The notes under the pieces: model-generated
The model's input: only the letters and a program-made list of their open reading frames with translations
What the model was told of the DNA's origin: nothing
Database searches by the model: none
Assembly (NCBI GenBank): GCA_032128395.1
Contig: JAQBGV010000042.1
Location: forward strand, 1 to 13,430
Direction of reading: 5' to 3'
Length of the DNA: 13,430 bases
Source: JAQBGV01 sp032128395
GTDB lineage: Bacteria; Planctomycetota; UBA8108; UBA1146
Part shown: piece after piece, positions 7,243 through 13,372 of the stretch
Numbering within the stretch: the stretch's first letter is position 1
Layout of the letters: every line of letters begins with the position of its first letter
Made by a program: the position numbers and the translations under genes

Positions 7243-8766
7243 TCAGCTCCCCGCGGGAGAACCGCCCCCTGGCGCAGTCGTCTTCTCGCGGGCACGCGCA
7301 CGCAGATCGACGATTCGACGCTCCTTGAGCAGAGTCTCCATCCCGATCATCTCGAGCAACTCATCCCGCGTGAGCACCTCCACGTGAGACGGTCGCACCT
7401 CCGAGGCATCGAGGATCTGCCGCTCGATCTCGCGCGCCGATTCCTCGGGGTCATCGGAGTTCGTGAACGCCAGGTACAAGATCAGCTCATCGATCTCGAG
7501 GGGATCGTCGTCCTTCTTCTTGATCACCAATTGCCACTCATCGACCCGCGGCTCGCCGGAGAGCAGATCGGAGATCACGTTCAGGTTGACGAGGGTCCCC
7601 TTGATCTTGGTCAGGGTGAAATCGGTGAGATTCGAACGACGGCTGAGGTTCGAAGAGAACCGCGGCACCGTGCGGCCACACCCGGGACAGCGTTCCCGGG
7701 TGATCCCACCCTCGACGATGTCCCCGGTCCGGTAGCGCAGAACGATCGAGCCGCGTCCATCGAGCGGGGTGTAGACCAGCTCGCCGGTCTCTCCGTCGGG
7801 CACCGGCACGCCGGTATCCGGATCGACCATCTCGAAGATCTCGAGGTCGGGGTAGGTGTGGAAACCGTACGCCTCGCCGCCGACGCACTCGGTCCAGCAC
7901 TTCCGCGCTTCCGTGAAACCGAGAATGCTGACGACGCGCGGGTCGGTCGCCCCACCCTCGCGCAACAGATCGCAGAGCTTGATCCGGTAGTCGGGGGTCA
8001 CCCGGTCGCCGCCGAGGAAGAGAGTCTTGATGTACGAGAAGTCCCGCCCCTGCTCCACTCCCTCGCGCAAGAGGTGGTAGGTGTAGCCGGGGATTCCGCA
8101 GAGGTAGGTCGGACGCACTTTCTCGATCGCGCGCAGAATGCCGTCGCTCCCCATCGCCTTGCCCCCACCGGTCTGCAGCATGAACGTGCCACAGGCGATC
8201 CCGACCGCCTGCACCTGCCAGAAGGCGAGGTGCGGCGCGTAGGGGAACAGGCTGACCAGCCGGTCCTCGGCGGGGTCGACCTCGTTGATCTCCCCGATCC
8301 GGGCTCCGACTTCGTCGAGGATCCCGAGATCGTGACGAGTGAGGAAGAAGGAGGTCGGCAGCGCGGTCCGACCGGTCGTGAAGTACGCCTGGACCGGTCG
8401 GTACTCGAAGCCGAGACGTCGTCGGACTTCGTCTGCGCCGTAGCGCCACTTCGCCGCGAGGAGCCCGAGCTTCCGTCCGAGCGGCAGAGCCGCCTTCAGG
8501 GTCTCGGGGGTCGGCTGGAGCACGAATCGCTTGGGGCGTTCGGGATCATCGGCGTCGGGGGCGATGTCCGCTTTGCTCGAGAGCGGGATCTGCACGAGAT
8601 CGGCGTAGGTGCGCAGCGATGCGACGTCGATCCCCTGCTCCCGGAACAGCTCCCCGTAGTGGGGATGGAAGGGGAGGATCTGCAACTCGAGGAATCGCCG
8701 CAGCCTCGCCATCTGGAGCGATTCCTGCGCGGAGGGGGCGATGTTTTGCCACCGACGGGATCGCAT
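7243..8766 (-). CDS. PaaK-like adenylate-forming ligase (phenylacetate--CoA ligase family)
   Basis: PaaK-family enzymes activate a carboxylate with ATP, usually to a CoA thioester. The 507-residue product shows the family layout: HPHYGELFREQGID (34-47), a P-loop-like segment YFTTGRTALPT (128-138), LFPYAPHLAFWQ, CGIPGYTYHLLR (223-234), LGGDRVTP (251-258), ILGFTEAR (281-288), the acidic EIFEMVDPDTG block, RYRTGDIV (344-351), CPGCGR (360-365) and the C-terminal LTKIKGTLVNLN (385-396). The P-loop departs from the usual SSGTTGKPT, lacking the last Gly and Lys, so either substrate or chemistry may differ or this is a subfamily trait. No other phenylacetate-degradation gene is present, so that substrate is unlikely. 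The ATG at 8766 was chosen because the family N-terminus begins there; its G-rich upstream site is rather distant. The Lys/Pro/Gly-rich tail is probably disordered. Confidence 0.85.
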   Translation of the reverse strand: MRSRRWQNIAPSAQESLQMARLRRFLELQILPFHPHYGELFREQGIDVASLRTYADLVQIPLSSKADIAPDADDPERPKRFVLQPTPETLKAALPLGRKLGLLAAKWRYGADEVRRRLGFEYRPVQAYFTTGRTALPTSFFLTRHDLGILDEVGARIGEINEVDPAEDRLVSLFPYAPHLAFWQVQAVGIACGTFMLQTGGGKAMGSDGILRAIEKVRPTYLCGIPGYTYHLLREGVEQGRDFSYIKTLFLGGDRVTPDYRIKLCDLLREGGATDPRVVSILGFTEARKCWTECVGGEAYGFHTYPDLEIFEMVDPDTGVPVPDGETGELVYTPLDGRGSIVLRYRTGDIVEGGITRERCPGCGRTVPRFSSNLSRRSNLTDFTLTKIKGTLVNLNVISDLLSGEPRVDEWQLVIKKKDDDPLEIDELILYLAFTNSDDPEESAREIERQILDASEVRPSHVEVLTRDELLEMIGMETLLKERRIVDLRARAREKTTAPGGGSPAGS

Positions 8767-8812
8767 GGCGGGACTCTGCCCCCTTTCCGTCTGGAAGCGT
8801 ACCACGATCCCG

Positions 8813-9646
8813 TCACTCCCGTCGCGCGCGCGCTTCCTCTCGCAGGCGCTCCACCCAAGCGGGGATCCCCACCCCCGGGAGGACGGGAGGAAACGAGCGC
8901 ACCGCACCCTCGCGCACCGCTCGGAGCGACGGGAATCGCCCCCAGAACTCATCCTGGCCCCTCTCCTCCGTGAAAGATGCGTCCAGGATGATGACAGGGT
9001 CCCTCTCGATCACGGACTCGAGCTCCACTCGGAGGTAGCCCCGATTCTCGGCTCCGTAAATGTTGGCGATCCCCGCCGCTCGCATCATGGTGTCGATGAA
9101 CGATCCCCCCCCCGCGACGATCATCGATCCGCGCTCCACCACGAACAGGCCGGAGATCGGAGGGTCGGCTGGAATCTCGAGCGCCGAGTCGATGCGATCG
9201 ATCCAGGCGTTCGCCGCGTCCGCAGCCTCGAGAAGAGTGCCGAGTCGACGCAGCGCGGTTCGGACATCGGCGACCGATTCGGCCGGGATCACGTCGATCG
9301 CGATCCCCCGACTCGCGAGTACCCGACGAAGATCGGCCTGCGCACGACTCTCGATCGCGATCACTCGGTCCGGGTCGAGATCGAGGATCGCTTCGAGGTC
9401 GAACCGGAGGTCCCCGACGCGCGCAACTGCGGGATCGACCCCTGCACAGAAACGCGTCACCCCGACGAGGCGATCGCCGCGCTCGAGCGCGAGAACGATC
9501 TCGGTCAAACTCGGGGCGAGGGAGATGATGCGTCGCGGACTCGTCCCATCGCCCGCGGCCGAAGGAGGCGGGTCGGGAACCCGCCACATACCCACCCCCA
9601 CCAGGAGGAGCAGCAGAACGGGGCCGAGCCAAACCGCACGGTTCAT
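8813..9646 (-). CDS. Periplasmic substrate-binding protein of a BtuF/FecB-type ABC importer
   Basis: It captures cobalamin, heme or a ferric chelate in the periplasm and docks on the permease encoded two genes upstream. The 277-residue protein starts with a signal sequence (hydrophobic 4-20, MNRAVWLGPVLLLLLVG) and has no lipobox Cys, so it is either cleaved and soluble or anchored by the N-terminal helix. RIISLAPSLTEIVLAL (39-54) with Glu49 is the hallmark of the helical-backbone metal-receptor fold; Glu49 is the usual docking residue. Two alpha/beta lobes joined by a long helix (about 125-155) follow. The ATG overlaps the ATPase stop as ATGA, with GGGAGG 6 nt before the start. No cobalamin riboswitch or B12 gene is in view, so specificity is open. 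The closest named match is btuF. Confidence 0.88.
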   Translation of the reverse strand: MNRAVWLGPVLLLLLVGVGMWRVPDPPPSAAGDGTSPRRIISLAPSLTEIVLALERGDRLVGVTRFCAGVDPAVARVGDLRFDLEAILDLDPDRVIAIESRAQADLRRVLASRGIAIDVIPAESVADVRTALRRLGTLLEAADAANAWIDRIDSALEIPADPPISGLFVVERGSMIVAGGGSFIDTMMRAAGIANIYGAENRGYLRVELESVIERDPVIILDASFTEERGQDEFWGRFPSLRAVREGAVRSFPPVLPGVGIPAWVERLREEARARRE

Positions 9647-10443
9647 CGGGGACCTCCCGGTCGAGGAACGAGGAGCCGCTCCCCATCCTCGCGAATCGCC
9701 TCGAGCCACGGAACGCCGAACAAGTCTTCGAGAGTCGCCGCATCGAGAGCCAGTTCGGATTCCCCGAGATCCCGGGCCGCTCCATCGCGACAGATCCCGA
9801 TCACGCGGTCGCAGAGACTTCGCAATCGCCCGACATCGTGGAGCACGACGACGATCGTGCGCGTCCGCTCCGCGCGCAATTCTTCGAGAAGCCCTCCGAG
9901 CTCCTCCTGCGCCGCCGGATCGAGTCCGGCGAGAGGCTCGTCGAGAAACAGCACCGATGTCTCCTGTGCGAGAGCGCGCGCGAGAAAAACCCGACGACGC
10001 TCCCCACCGGAGAGTTCATCGACCGGGCGCGAGGCTTGGGCCGCGAGCCCGAGCCGCTCGAGCCAATGCCCTGCGATGCTCCGATCCTTCGAGCTCCACC
10101 CCTGCCACGGTCGGCGGTAGGGAGCGCGTCCGAGGAGGACCATCTCGGAGACCGGGAGCGGGAATGCGAACTCGTTGCGCTGGGGGACCACCGCGACGCG
10201 GCGCGCGACCTCGCTCCGCGGGACCGAACGCGGATCGATATCGACGAGTCGCAGCGTCCCCTCGGCGGGGAGAAGCCCGCGCAGGCCGAGGAGGAGCGAG
10301 GTCTTCCCCCCGCCGTTCGGCCCGATCACTCCGAGGCACTCTCCGGCCGGGAGTTCGAGATCGAGCCCCGAAACGACGATGCGACTGCCGCGGCGAATGC
10401 TGAGTTCTCTGGCGACGATCCCGCTGTGTTCAGAAGAGCCCAT
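9643..10443 (-). CDS. ABC importer ATP-binding protein, BtuD/FecE type
   Basis: This is the cytoplasmic ATPase that powers uptake through the adjacent permease. The 266-residue protein has Walker A GPNGGGKTS (41-49), Q-loop Gln88, signature LSGGE (144-148), Walker B VLFLDEP (164-170), D-loop AGLD (172-175) and switch His202. The D-loop and HD dipeptide follow the iron/B12 subfamily. The ATG at 10443 has a strong GGAGGGGG-type ribosome site and overlaps the permease stop by 14 nt. The ATGA overlap at the other end joins it to the binding protein, so the three transport genes are a tight unit. The gene order permease-ATPase-binding protein has the receptor last. Confidence 0.93.
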   Translation of the reverse strand: MGSSEHSGIVARELSIRRGSRIVVSGLDLELPAGECLGVIGPNGGGKTSLLLGLRGLLPAEGTLRLVDIDPRSVPRSEVARRVAVVPQRNEFAFPLPVSEMVLLGRAPYRRPWQGWSSKDRSIAGHWLERLGLAAQASRPVDELSGGERRRVFLARALAQETSVLFLDEPLAGLDPAAQEELGGLLEELRAERTRTIVVVLHDVGRLRSLCDRVIGICRDGAARDLGESELALDAATLEDLFGVPWLEAIREDGERLLVPRPGGPR

Positions 10444-11521
10444 CGCTCCCCCTCCCCCTGCCGCGTCGCAGGAGCACGAGGAAGAACGGCGCCCCGATGA
10501 ACGCGGTGATGATCCCTACGGGAAGGGCCCGTCCTGGGATCGCAGAACGCGCGATCGTATCGCAGATCATCAGGAACGCCGCGCCGGCGAGGACCGCGGT
10601 CGGGATCAGTCGCCGGTGCGATGCTCCGTGCAGACGCCTCACGGTGTGCGGGACGATCAGGCCGACGAAACCGATCGGGCCGGCCGCCGCGACCAATGCC
10701 GCGGTGACGAGGCTCGCAGTGACGAGCGCCACCCAGCGGACCATGGCGGGGCGAATCCCGAGATCCGCCGCTTCCTCATCTCCGAGGGCGAGGAGATCGA
10801 GAGGGCGAGCGATCGCGAGCAAGGTCACCACGCCGAGGGCGAGGACCAGCGCGATCTCCGGCAGGATCGTCGTCGACGGGAAGCCCAAGTAACGCGTCGG
10901 TCCGAGGTCTCCCATCACCCAGGAGAGACCGACCGAGCGTTCCATATGACCGGAGACTTCGTAGAGAAGGAGGATCGCCGCCCCGAACGCGGCGTTCAAC
11001 ACCGCGCCGGTGAGGATCAGGGTCGCGGGGTCGCGGACCCGCGCCCACCGCGCGGCGCCGGCAAAGAGGAGGAGCGCACCGATCCCCCCGACGAATGCGG
11101 GGGGGCTGAGCGTGGCCGCCCCGGCCCACCACCACGGGGCGGAGAGCACGCCCACCGACGCCCCGCCGGAGATTCCGAGGATATAGGGATCCGCGAGCGG
11201 ATTTCGGAGCACCGCCTGGAATGCGACGCCGCAGAGGGAGAGGGCGCCCCCGATCCCCGCAGCAAAGAAGAGGCGCTCGACCCGGAGAGCCCACCAATTC
11301 TGGAAGACCCTCGGATCTGCGGACCCTCGAAAGGACGCGATCACCTCTCCGATCGAGTACCCACCGCCGATGAAGGAGAGCGAGATGACGAGAATTGCGA
11401 CGAGACCGGCGTAGATGGCGATCACAACCGCCCGAGACGGGGCTGCGACGCGTTCTGACCCGGAAGTCGTGGCCGTTCCCGGGCGATTTGACGCTCTTTC
11501 CGGCAGCGTCGTATTCTTCAT
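10430..11521 (-). CDS. ABC importer permease, FecCD/BtuC family
   Basis: This is an integral inner-membrane subunit of a type II importer for cobalamin, heme or siderophores. The 363-residue product has about ten hydrophobic helices and the diagnostic motifs ALSLCGVAFQAVLRNPLADP (93-112), YILGISGGASVG (113-124), LLALGDEEAADLGI (243-256, coupling helix region), AAAGPIGFVGLIVPH (278-292) and PVGIITAFIGAPFF (334-347). The ATG at 11521 has a GAAGGT site upstream. An in-frame GTG at 11566 would add 15 residues but has no ribosome site. The first 30 residues are polar and Ser/Thr-rich, longer than in E. coli BtuC. It is probably the first gene of the long minus-strand block. There is no room for a cobalamin riboswitch in the 62 bp before the divergent gene. 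Confidence 0.92.
   Translation of the reverse strand: MKNTTLPERASNRPGTATTSGSERVAAPSRAVVIAIYAGLVAILVISLSFIGGGYSIGEVIASFRGSADPRVFQNWWALRVERLFFAAGIGGALSLCGVAFQAVLRNPLADPYILGISGGASVGVLSAPWWWAGAATLSPPAFVGGIGALLLFAGAARWARVRDPATLILTGAVLNAAFGAAILLLYEVSGHMERSVGLSWVMGDLGPTRYLGFPSTTILPEIALVLALGVVTLLAIARPLDLLALGDEEAADLGIRPAMVRWVALVTASLVTAALVAAAGPIGFVGLIVPHTVRRLHGASHRRLIPTAVLAGAAFLMICDTIARSAIPGRALPVGIITAFIGAPFFLVLLRRGRGRGSDGLF
11488..11517 (+). promoter_or_regulatory. Probable promoter of the plus-strand membrane protein / zinc-ribbon pair
   Basis: TTGACG (11488-11493) and TATTCT (11512-11517) are 18 bp apart, matching five and four of six consensus bases. Transcription would begin near 11524, about 60 nt before the ATG at 11584. 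The promoter lies inside the first codons of the opposing permease gene, so the two transcripts must overlap or interfere. Confidence 0.45.
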
Positions 11522-11583
11522 TCGAGTGCCGACCTTCACATCGAGGGCGGGATGGCTTACCGCCACGGGGAGTGAGTCGCTAG

Positions 11584-12078
11584 ATGGAAAAGAAAAAAGT
11601 CTTCTTCGTGCTCCTAGCCCTCGCCGGGTTCTTCATCTTCGCAGCCGGCGGGATCGCGGCGATCCTCGGGCCGAAGGGTGGAGCGGTCGGCACGCTGGTA
11701 GTACCACTTCTGCAAGGCCGCTTGATCGACACCGCGATCGCCCTCGTCTCCCTCGTATTCCTGGTTTGGGCGCTGATGCCGACCGGTCCCGGGGACCGCA
11801 TCGGCCGCACCCAACTCTTGCAAGGGGTCGCACTCGGCTCGGCGCTCGTGGTCTGTGGTTGTGTCGCACTCTGCCTTCGCTTCGAAGGAGCGACCGATCC
11901 TCGTCTCCCCGGAGCTCTGGCCCTGGTCGCGACGCTACAGGCTTCGGTCGGCCTGCTCGCGGGTTTGTTTCTTCTCGTCCGGCGGGAGTCGCGCTCGAGC
12001 GGGATCACCCCGGTCCTCGCCAACGGAGGGCTGACCGCCCTCGTGGTCGTACTGACCGAAGGTCAGCACTTCTCCTAG
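11584..12078 (+). CDS. Small multi-pass membrane protein of unknown function
   Basis: I do not recognise this 164-residue protein. It begins with a short basic segment (MEKKK) and has hydrophobic helices at about 6-28, 48-66, 80-99 and 108-132, with a weaker one at 145-158. This suggests four or five membrane passes with small loops. There are two close cysteines (Cys91, Cys93) in helix 3. The ATG at 11584 is preceded by GGGGAG at 11567-11572, with an 11-nt spacer. It is 15 nt from the next gene and probably co-transcribed with it. Codon use looks like that of its neighbours. It could be a small integral membrane subunit or stress protein, but nothing in the sequence decides this. Confidence 0.75.
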   Translation: MEKKKVFFVLLALAGFFIFAAGGIAAILGPKGGAVGTLVVPLLQGRLIDTAIALVSLVFLVWALMPTGPGDRIGRTQLLQGVALGSALVVCGCVALCLRFEGATDPRLPGALALVATLQASVGLLAGLFLLVRRESRSSGITPVLANGGLTALVVVLTEGQHFS

Positions 12079-12093
12079 CGAACGAAGGGGAGC

Positions 12094-13191
12094 ATGGATT
12101 TCCAGTACTGCGATCGCTGCGGCGACATCTCGAGTTCGAATCACGGGTCCGGACACGATCATCTCTGCGCGAAGTGCGCGGGATCATCGGGCCAGCCGGC
12201 GGCTCCGAAGTCCGGACTGCAGCTCCTCGAGGACCCCGGGTTCGGTGGAGGGCCGGCATTCTCCCCCTCCGACGACCCACCGGACGACCTCGATCTCTTC
12301 TCGAGTAACACTCTGGCGATCCATCGCGACAAGCCGAAGAGCACGAAGCTGAGGCTCGTCGACGCCCGCGAGGGCTCCTCGGCCGAACGGAAACCGGGAA
12401 GTGCGGTCCTCGGAGTCACCCAACCGATCCGCGGGCCGCTCGAGCCGGCGGCGGCCGCTACGGACCGCTGGCGCGTCGACTGCCTCCATTGCGGCGGCAG
12501 CCTTTCGGTGCGCCCCGTCCCGAAGCGCAGCAAGCTCCGCTGCCCCCGCTGCCGCCTGATGATGGTCCTCGACCCGAGTGGCCAGGTGAACGCGATCGGA
12601 TCATCGGCTCAACCGAAGTCGCCCCCAGCGATGACCGGCTCGACAGCGGCCCCACCGAACCCGATGTCGGTTCCGTCTCCGAGCCCGTTCCAAGTCGCAC
12701 CACCGTCCACGCCGAAGCCGAACTTCGCCCCCGGCGGGCTCGACATGGCAGCGATGTCCATCGACAGAGTGTTCTCGGACTTTGGAGGCGGATCGACCGC
12801 AACCGCGGTGGCCCCGCCTCCGGCGACTGCTCCGGTGGCGGGAGGCAGTGGCCTCGACTTTGGGATCTCCCCCGATTTCGACGAGGGTCTGCTCCCAGAA
12901 ACCACGGAAGAGCTCGCCTCGGCCTTGCTCGGAGAGCACCAGTACTCGTCGGGTGCGATGGCGCCGCCGACCCGGATCAGGACCCGCGCGGCCACCTCGG
13001 GCTCGACCGTGTCGACCTTCCGGTCCTTCTTCTGGATCACCCTGGCGCTGCTGCCGAGTCTCTGCGGAGTCCTGGCGGTACACGACGCGAGCGGTTCGCT
13101 GGGGGACGCGTTCCTCGGGGATCTCGGGATCACCGTGCGAGCGAACGCCGGAAACTTCCTCGACTGGTGCGCCAACCTCCTCGGCAGGTAA
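12094..13191 (+). CDS. Protein with two zinc ribbons, a long disordered linker and a C-terminal membrane helix
   Basis: The 365-residue protein has no named family that I recognise. The first ribbon uses Cys6, Cys9, Cys25 and Cys28 (YCDRCGD, LCAKCAG). The second uses Cys130, Cys133, Cys150 and Cys153 (CLHCGG, RCPRCRLMMVLD), like MJ0042-type ribbons. Between and after them lie low-complexity stretches rich in Pro, Ser, Ala and Gly (about 30-120 and 165-255). A short acidic Leu-containing segment (254-281) follows. A single hydrophobic helix (311-329) lies near the C-terminus, followed by about 35 residues. Such a layout suggests a membrane-tethered adaptor with cytoplasmic ribbons, but the orientation is inference. 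The ATG at 12094 follows AAGGGGAG closely. The gene is 15 nt after the membrane protein, and a short tRNA promoter region follows its TAA. Confidence 0.85.
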   Translation: MDFQYCDRCGDISSSNHGSGHDHLCAKCAGSSGQPAAPKSGLQLLEDPGFGGGPAFSPSDDPPDDLDLFSSNTLAIHRDKPKSTKLRLVDAREGSSAERKPGSAVLGVTQPIRGPLEPAAAATDRWRVDCLHCGGSLSVRPVPKRSKLRCPRCRLMMVLDPSGQVNAIGSSAQPKSPPAMTGSTAAPPNPMSVPSPSPFQVAPPSTPKPNFAPGGLDMAAMSIDRVFSDFGGGSTATAVAPPPATAPVAGGSGLDFGISPDFDEGLLPETTEELASALLGEHQYSSGAMAPPTRIRTRAATSGSTVSTFRSFFWITLALLPSLCGVLAVHDASGSLGDAFLGDLGITVRANAGNFLDWCANLLGR

Positions 13192-13205
13192 CGCCGCCGA
13201 GAGCA

Positions 13206-13234
13206 CTTGTCGCCCAGGACCCCTCTGCTACACT
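13206..13234 (+). promoter_or_regulatory. Promoter of the tRNA-Val gene
   Basis: CTTGTC (13206-13211) and TACACT (13229-13234) are 17 bp apart; read as TTGTCG the spacing is 16. The predicted start is near 13241, about 14 nt before the mature tRNA, a normal distance. It shares CACTT-N20-TACACT with the carA promoter. Confidence 0.6.
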
Positions 13235-13254
13235 GCGCGGCCCGACGAAAACGG

Positions 13255-13327
13255 GGGCGATTAGCTCAGTTGGTAGAGCACTAGCTCGACAAGCTAGGGG
13301 TCACTGGTTCGAGCCCAGTACCGCCCA
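13255..13327 (+). tRNA. tRNA-Val (anticodon GAC) with C33 and an acceptor mismatch
   Basis: The cloverleaf folds in full: D-arm GCTC/GAGC with an AGTTGGTA loop, anticodon stem CTAGC/GCTAG, variable loop GGGTC, T-arm ACTGG/CCAGT with loop TTCGAGC. The acceptor pairs GGGCGAT with ACCGCCC except at A6:C67. Discriminator A73 is followed by TCA, so CCA is not encoded and must be added by the nucleotidyltransferase. The loop reads TCGACAA, giving anticodon GAC at 13288-13290 for the Val codons GUC and GUU. Position 33 (13287) is C where U is almost universal. The loop otherwise matches the usual TTGACAA. The canonical promoter and a downstream hairpin suggest a working gene, but decay or a special function is possible. 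Confidence 0.88.
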
Positions 13328-13331
13328 TCAC

Positions 13332-13372
13332 GACCCCCGTAGCCAAGCGAAGATGGCTCGGTTGCGGGGGTC
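13332..13372 (+). terminator. Stem-loop after the tRNA, possible terminator
   Basis: GACCCCCG (13332-13339) pairs perfectly with CGGGGGTC (13365-13372). An inner stem AGCCA/TGGCT sits inside it. The distance to the tRNA (4 nt after A73) suits a 3' processing or termination structure. No T run follows the hairpin, so intrinsic termination is uncertain. Beyond it, to the window end, I see no clear gene; a short open frame from an ATG inside the hairpin runs off the edge and has no support. Confidence 0.45.

Noticed and set aside
7174..8973. A 599-residue open frame on the plus strand
   Set aside because: It lies fully antisense to the PaaK-like ligase, which has clear family motifs. Its product is full of Asp, Glu, Arg and Leu without domains, as expected for a mirrored frame in GC-rich DNA.
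8741..10403. Long plus-strand frames of 447-459 residues
   Set aside because: They are antisense to the binding protein and ATPase genes and have Arg/Ser/Pro-rich, motif-free products.
11522..11583. Cobalamin riboswitch upstream of the permease
   Set aside because: Only 62 bp separate the divergent genes, far less than needed, and no B12-box-like sequence is visible.
13281..13297. Reading the tRNA as tRNA-Ser(CGA) by shifting the anticodon by one base
   Set aside because: A shifted loop breaks the anticodon stem (A27:A43), removes the purine at 37 and lacks the long variable arm of tRNA-Ser.
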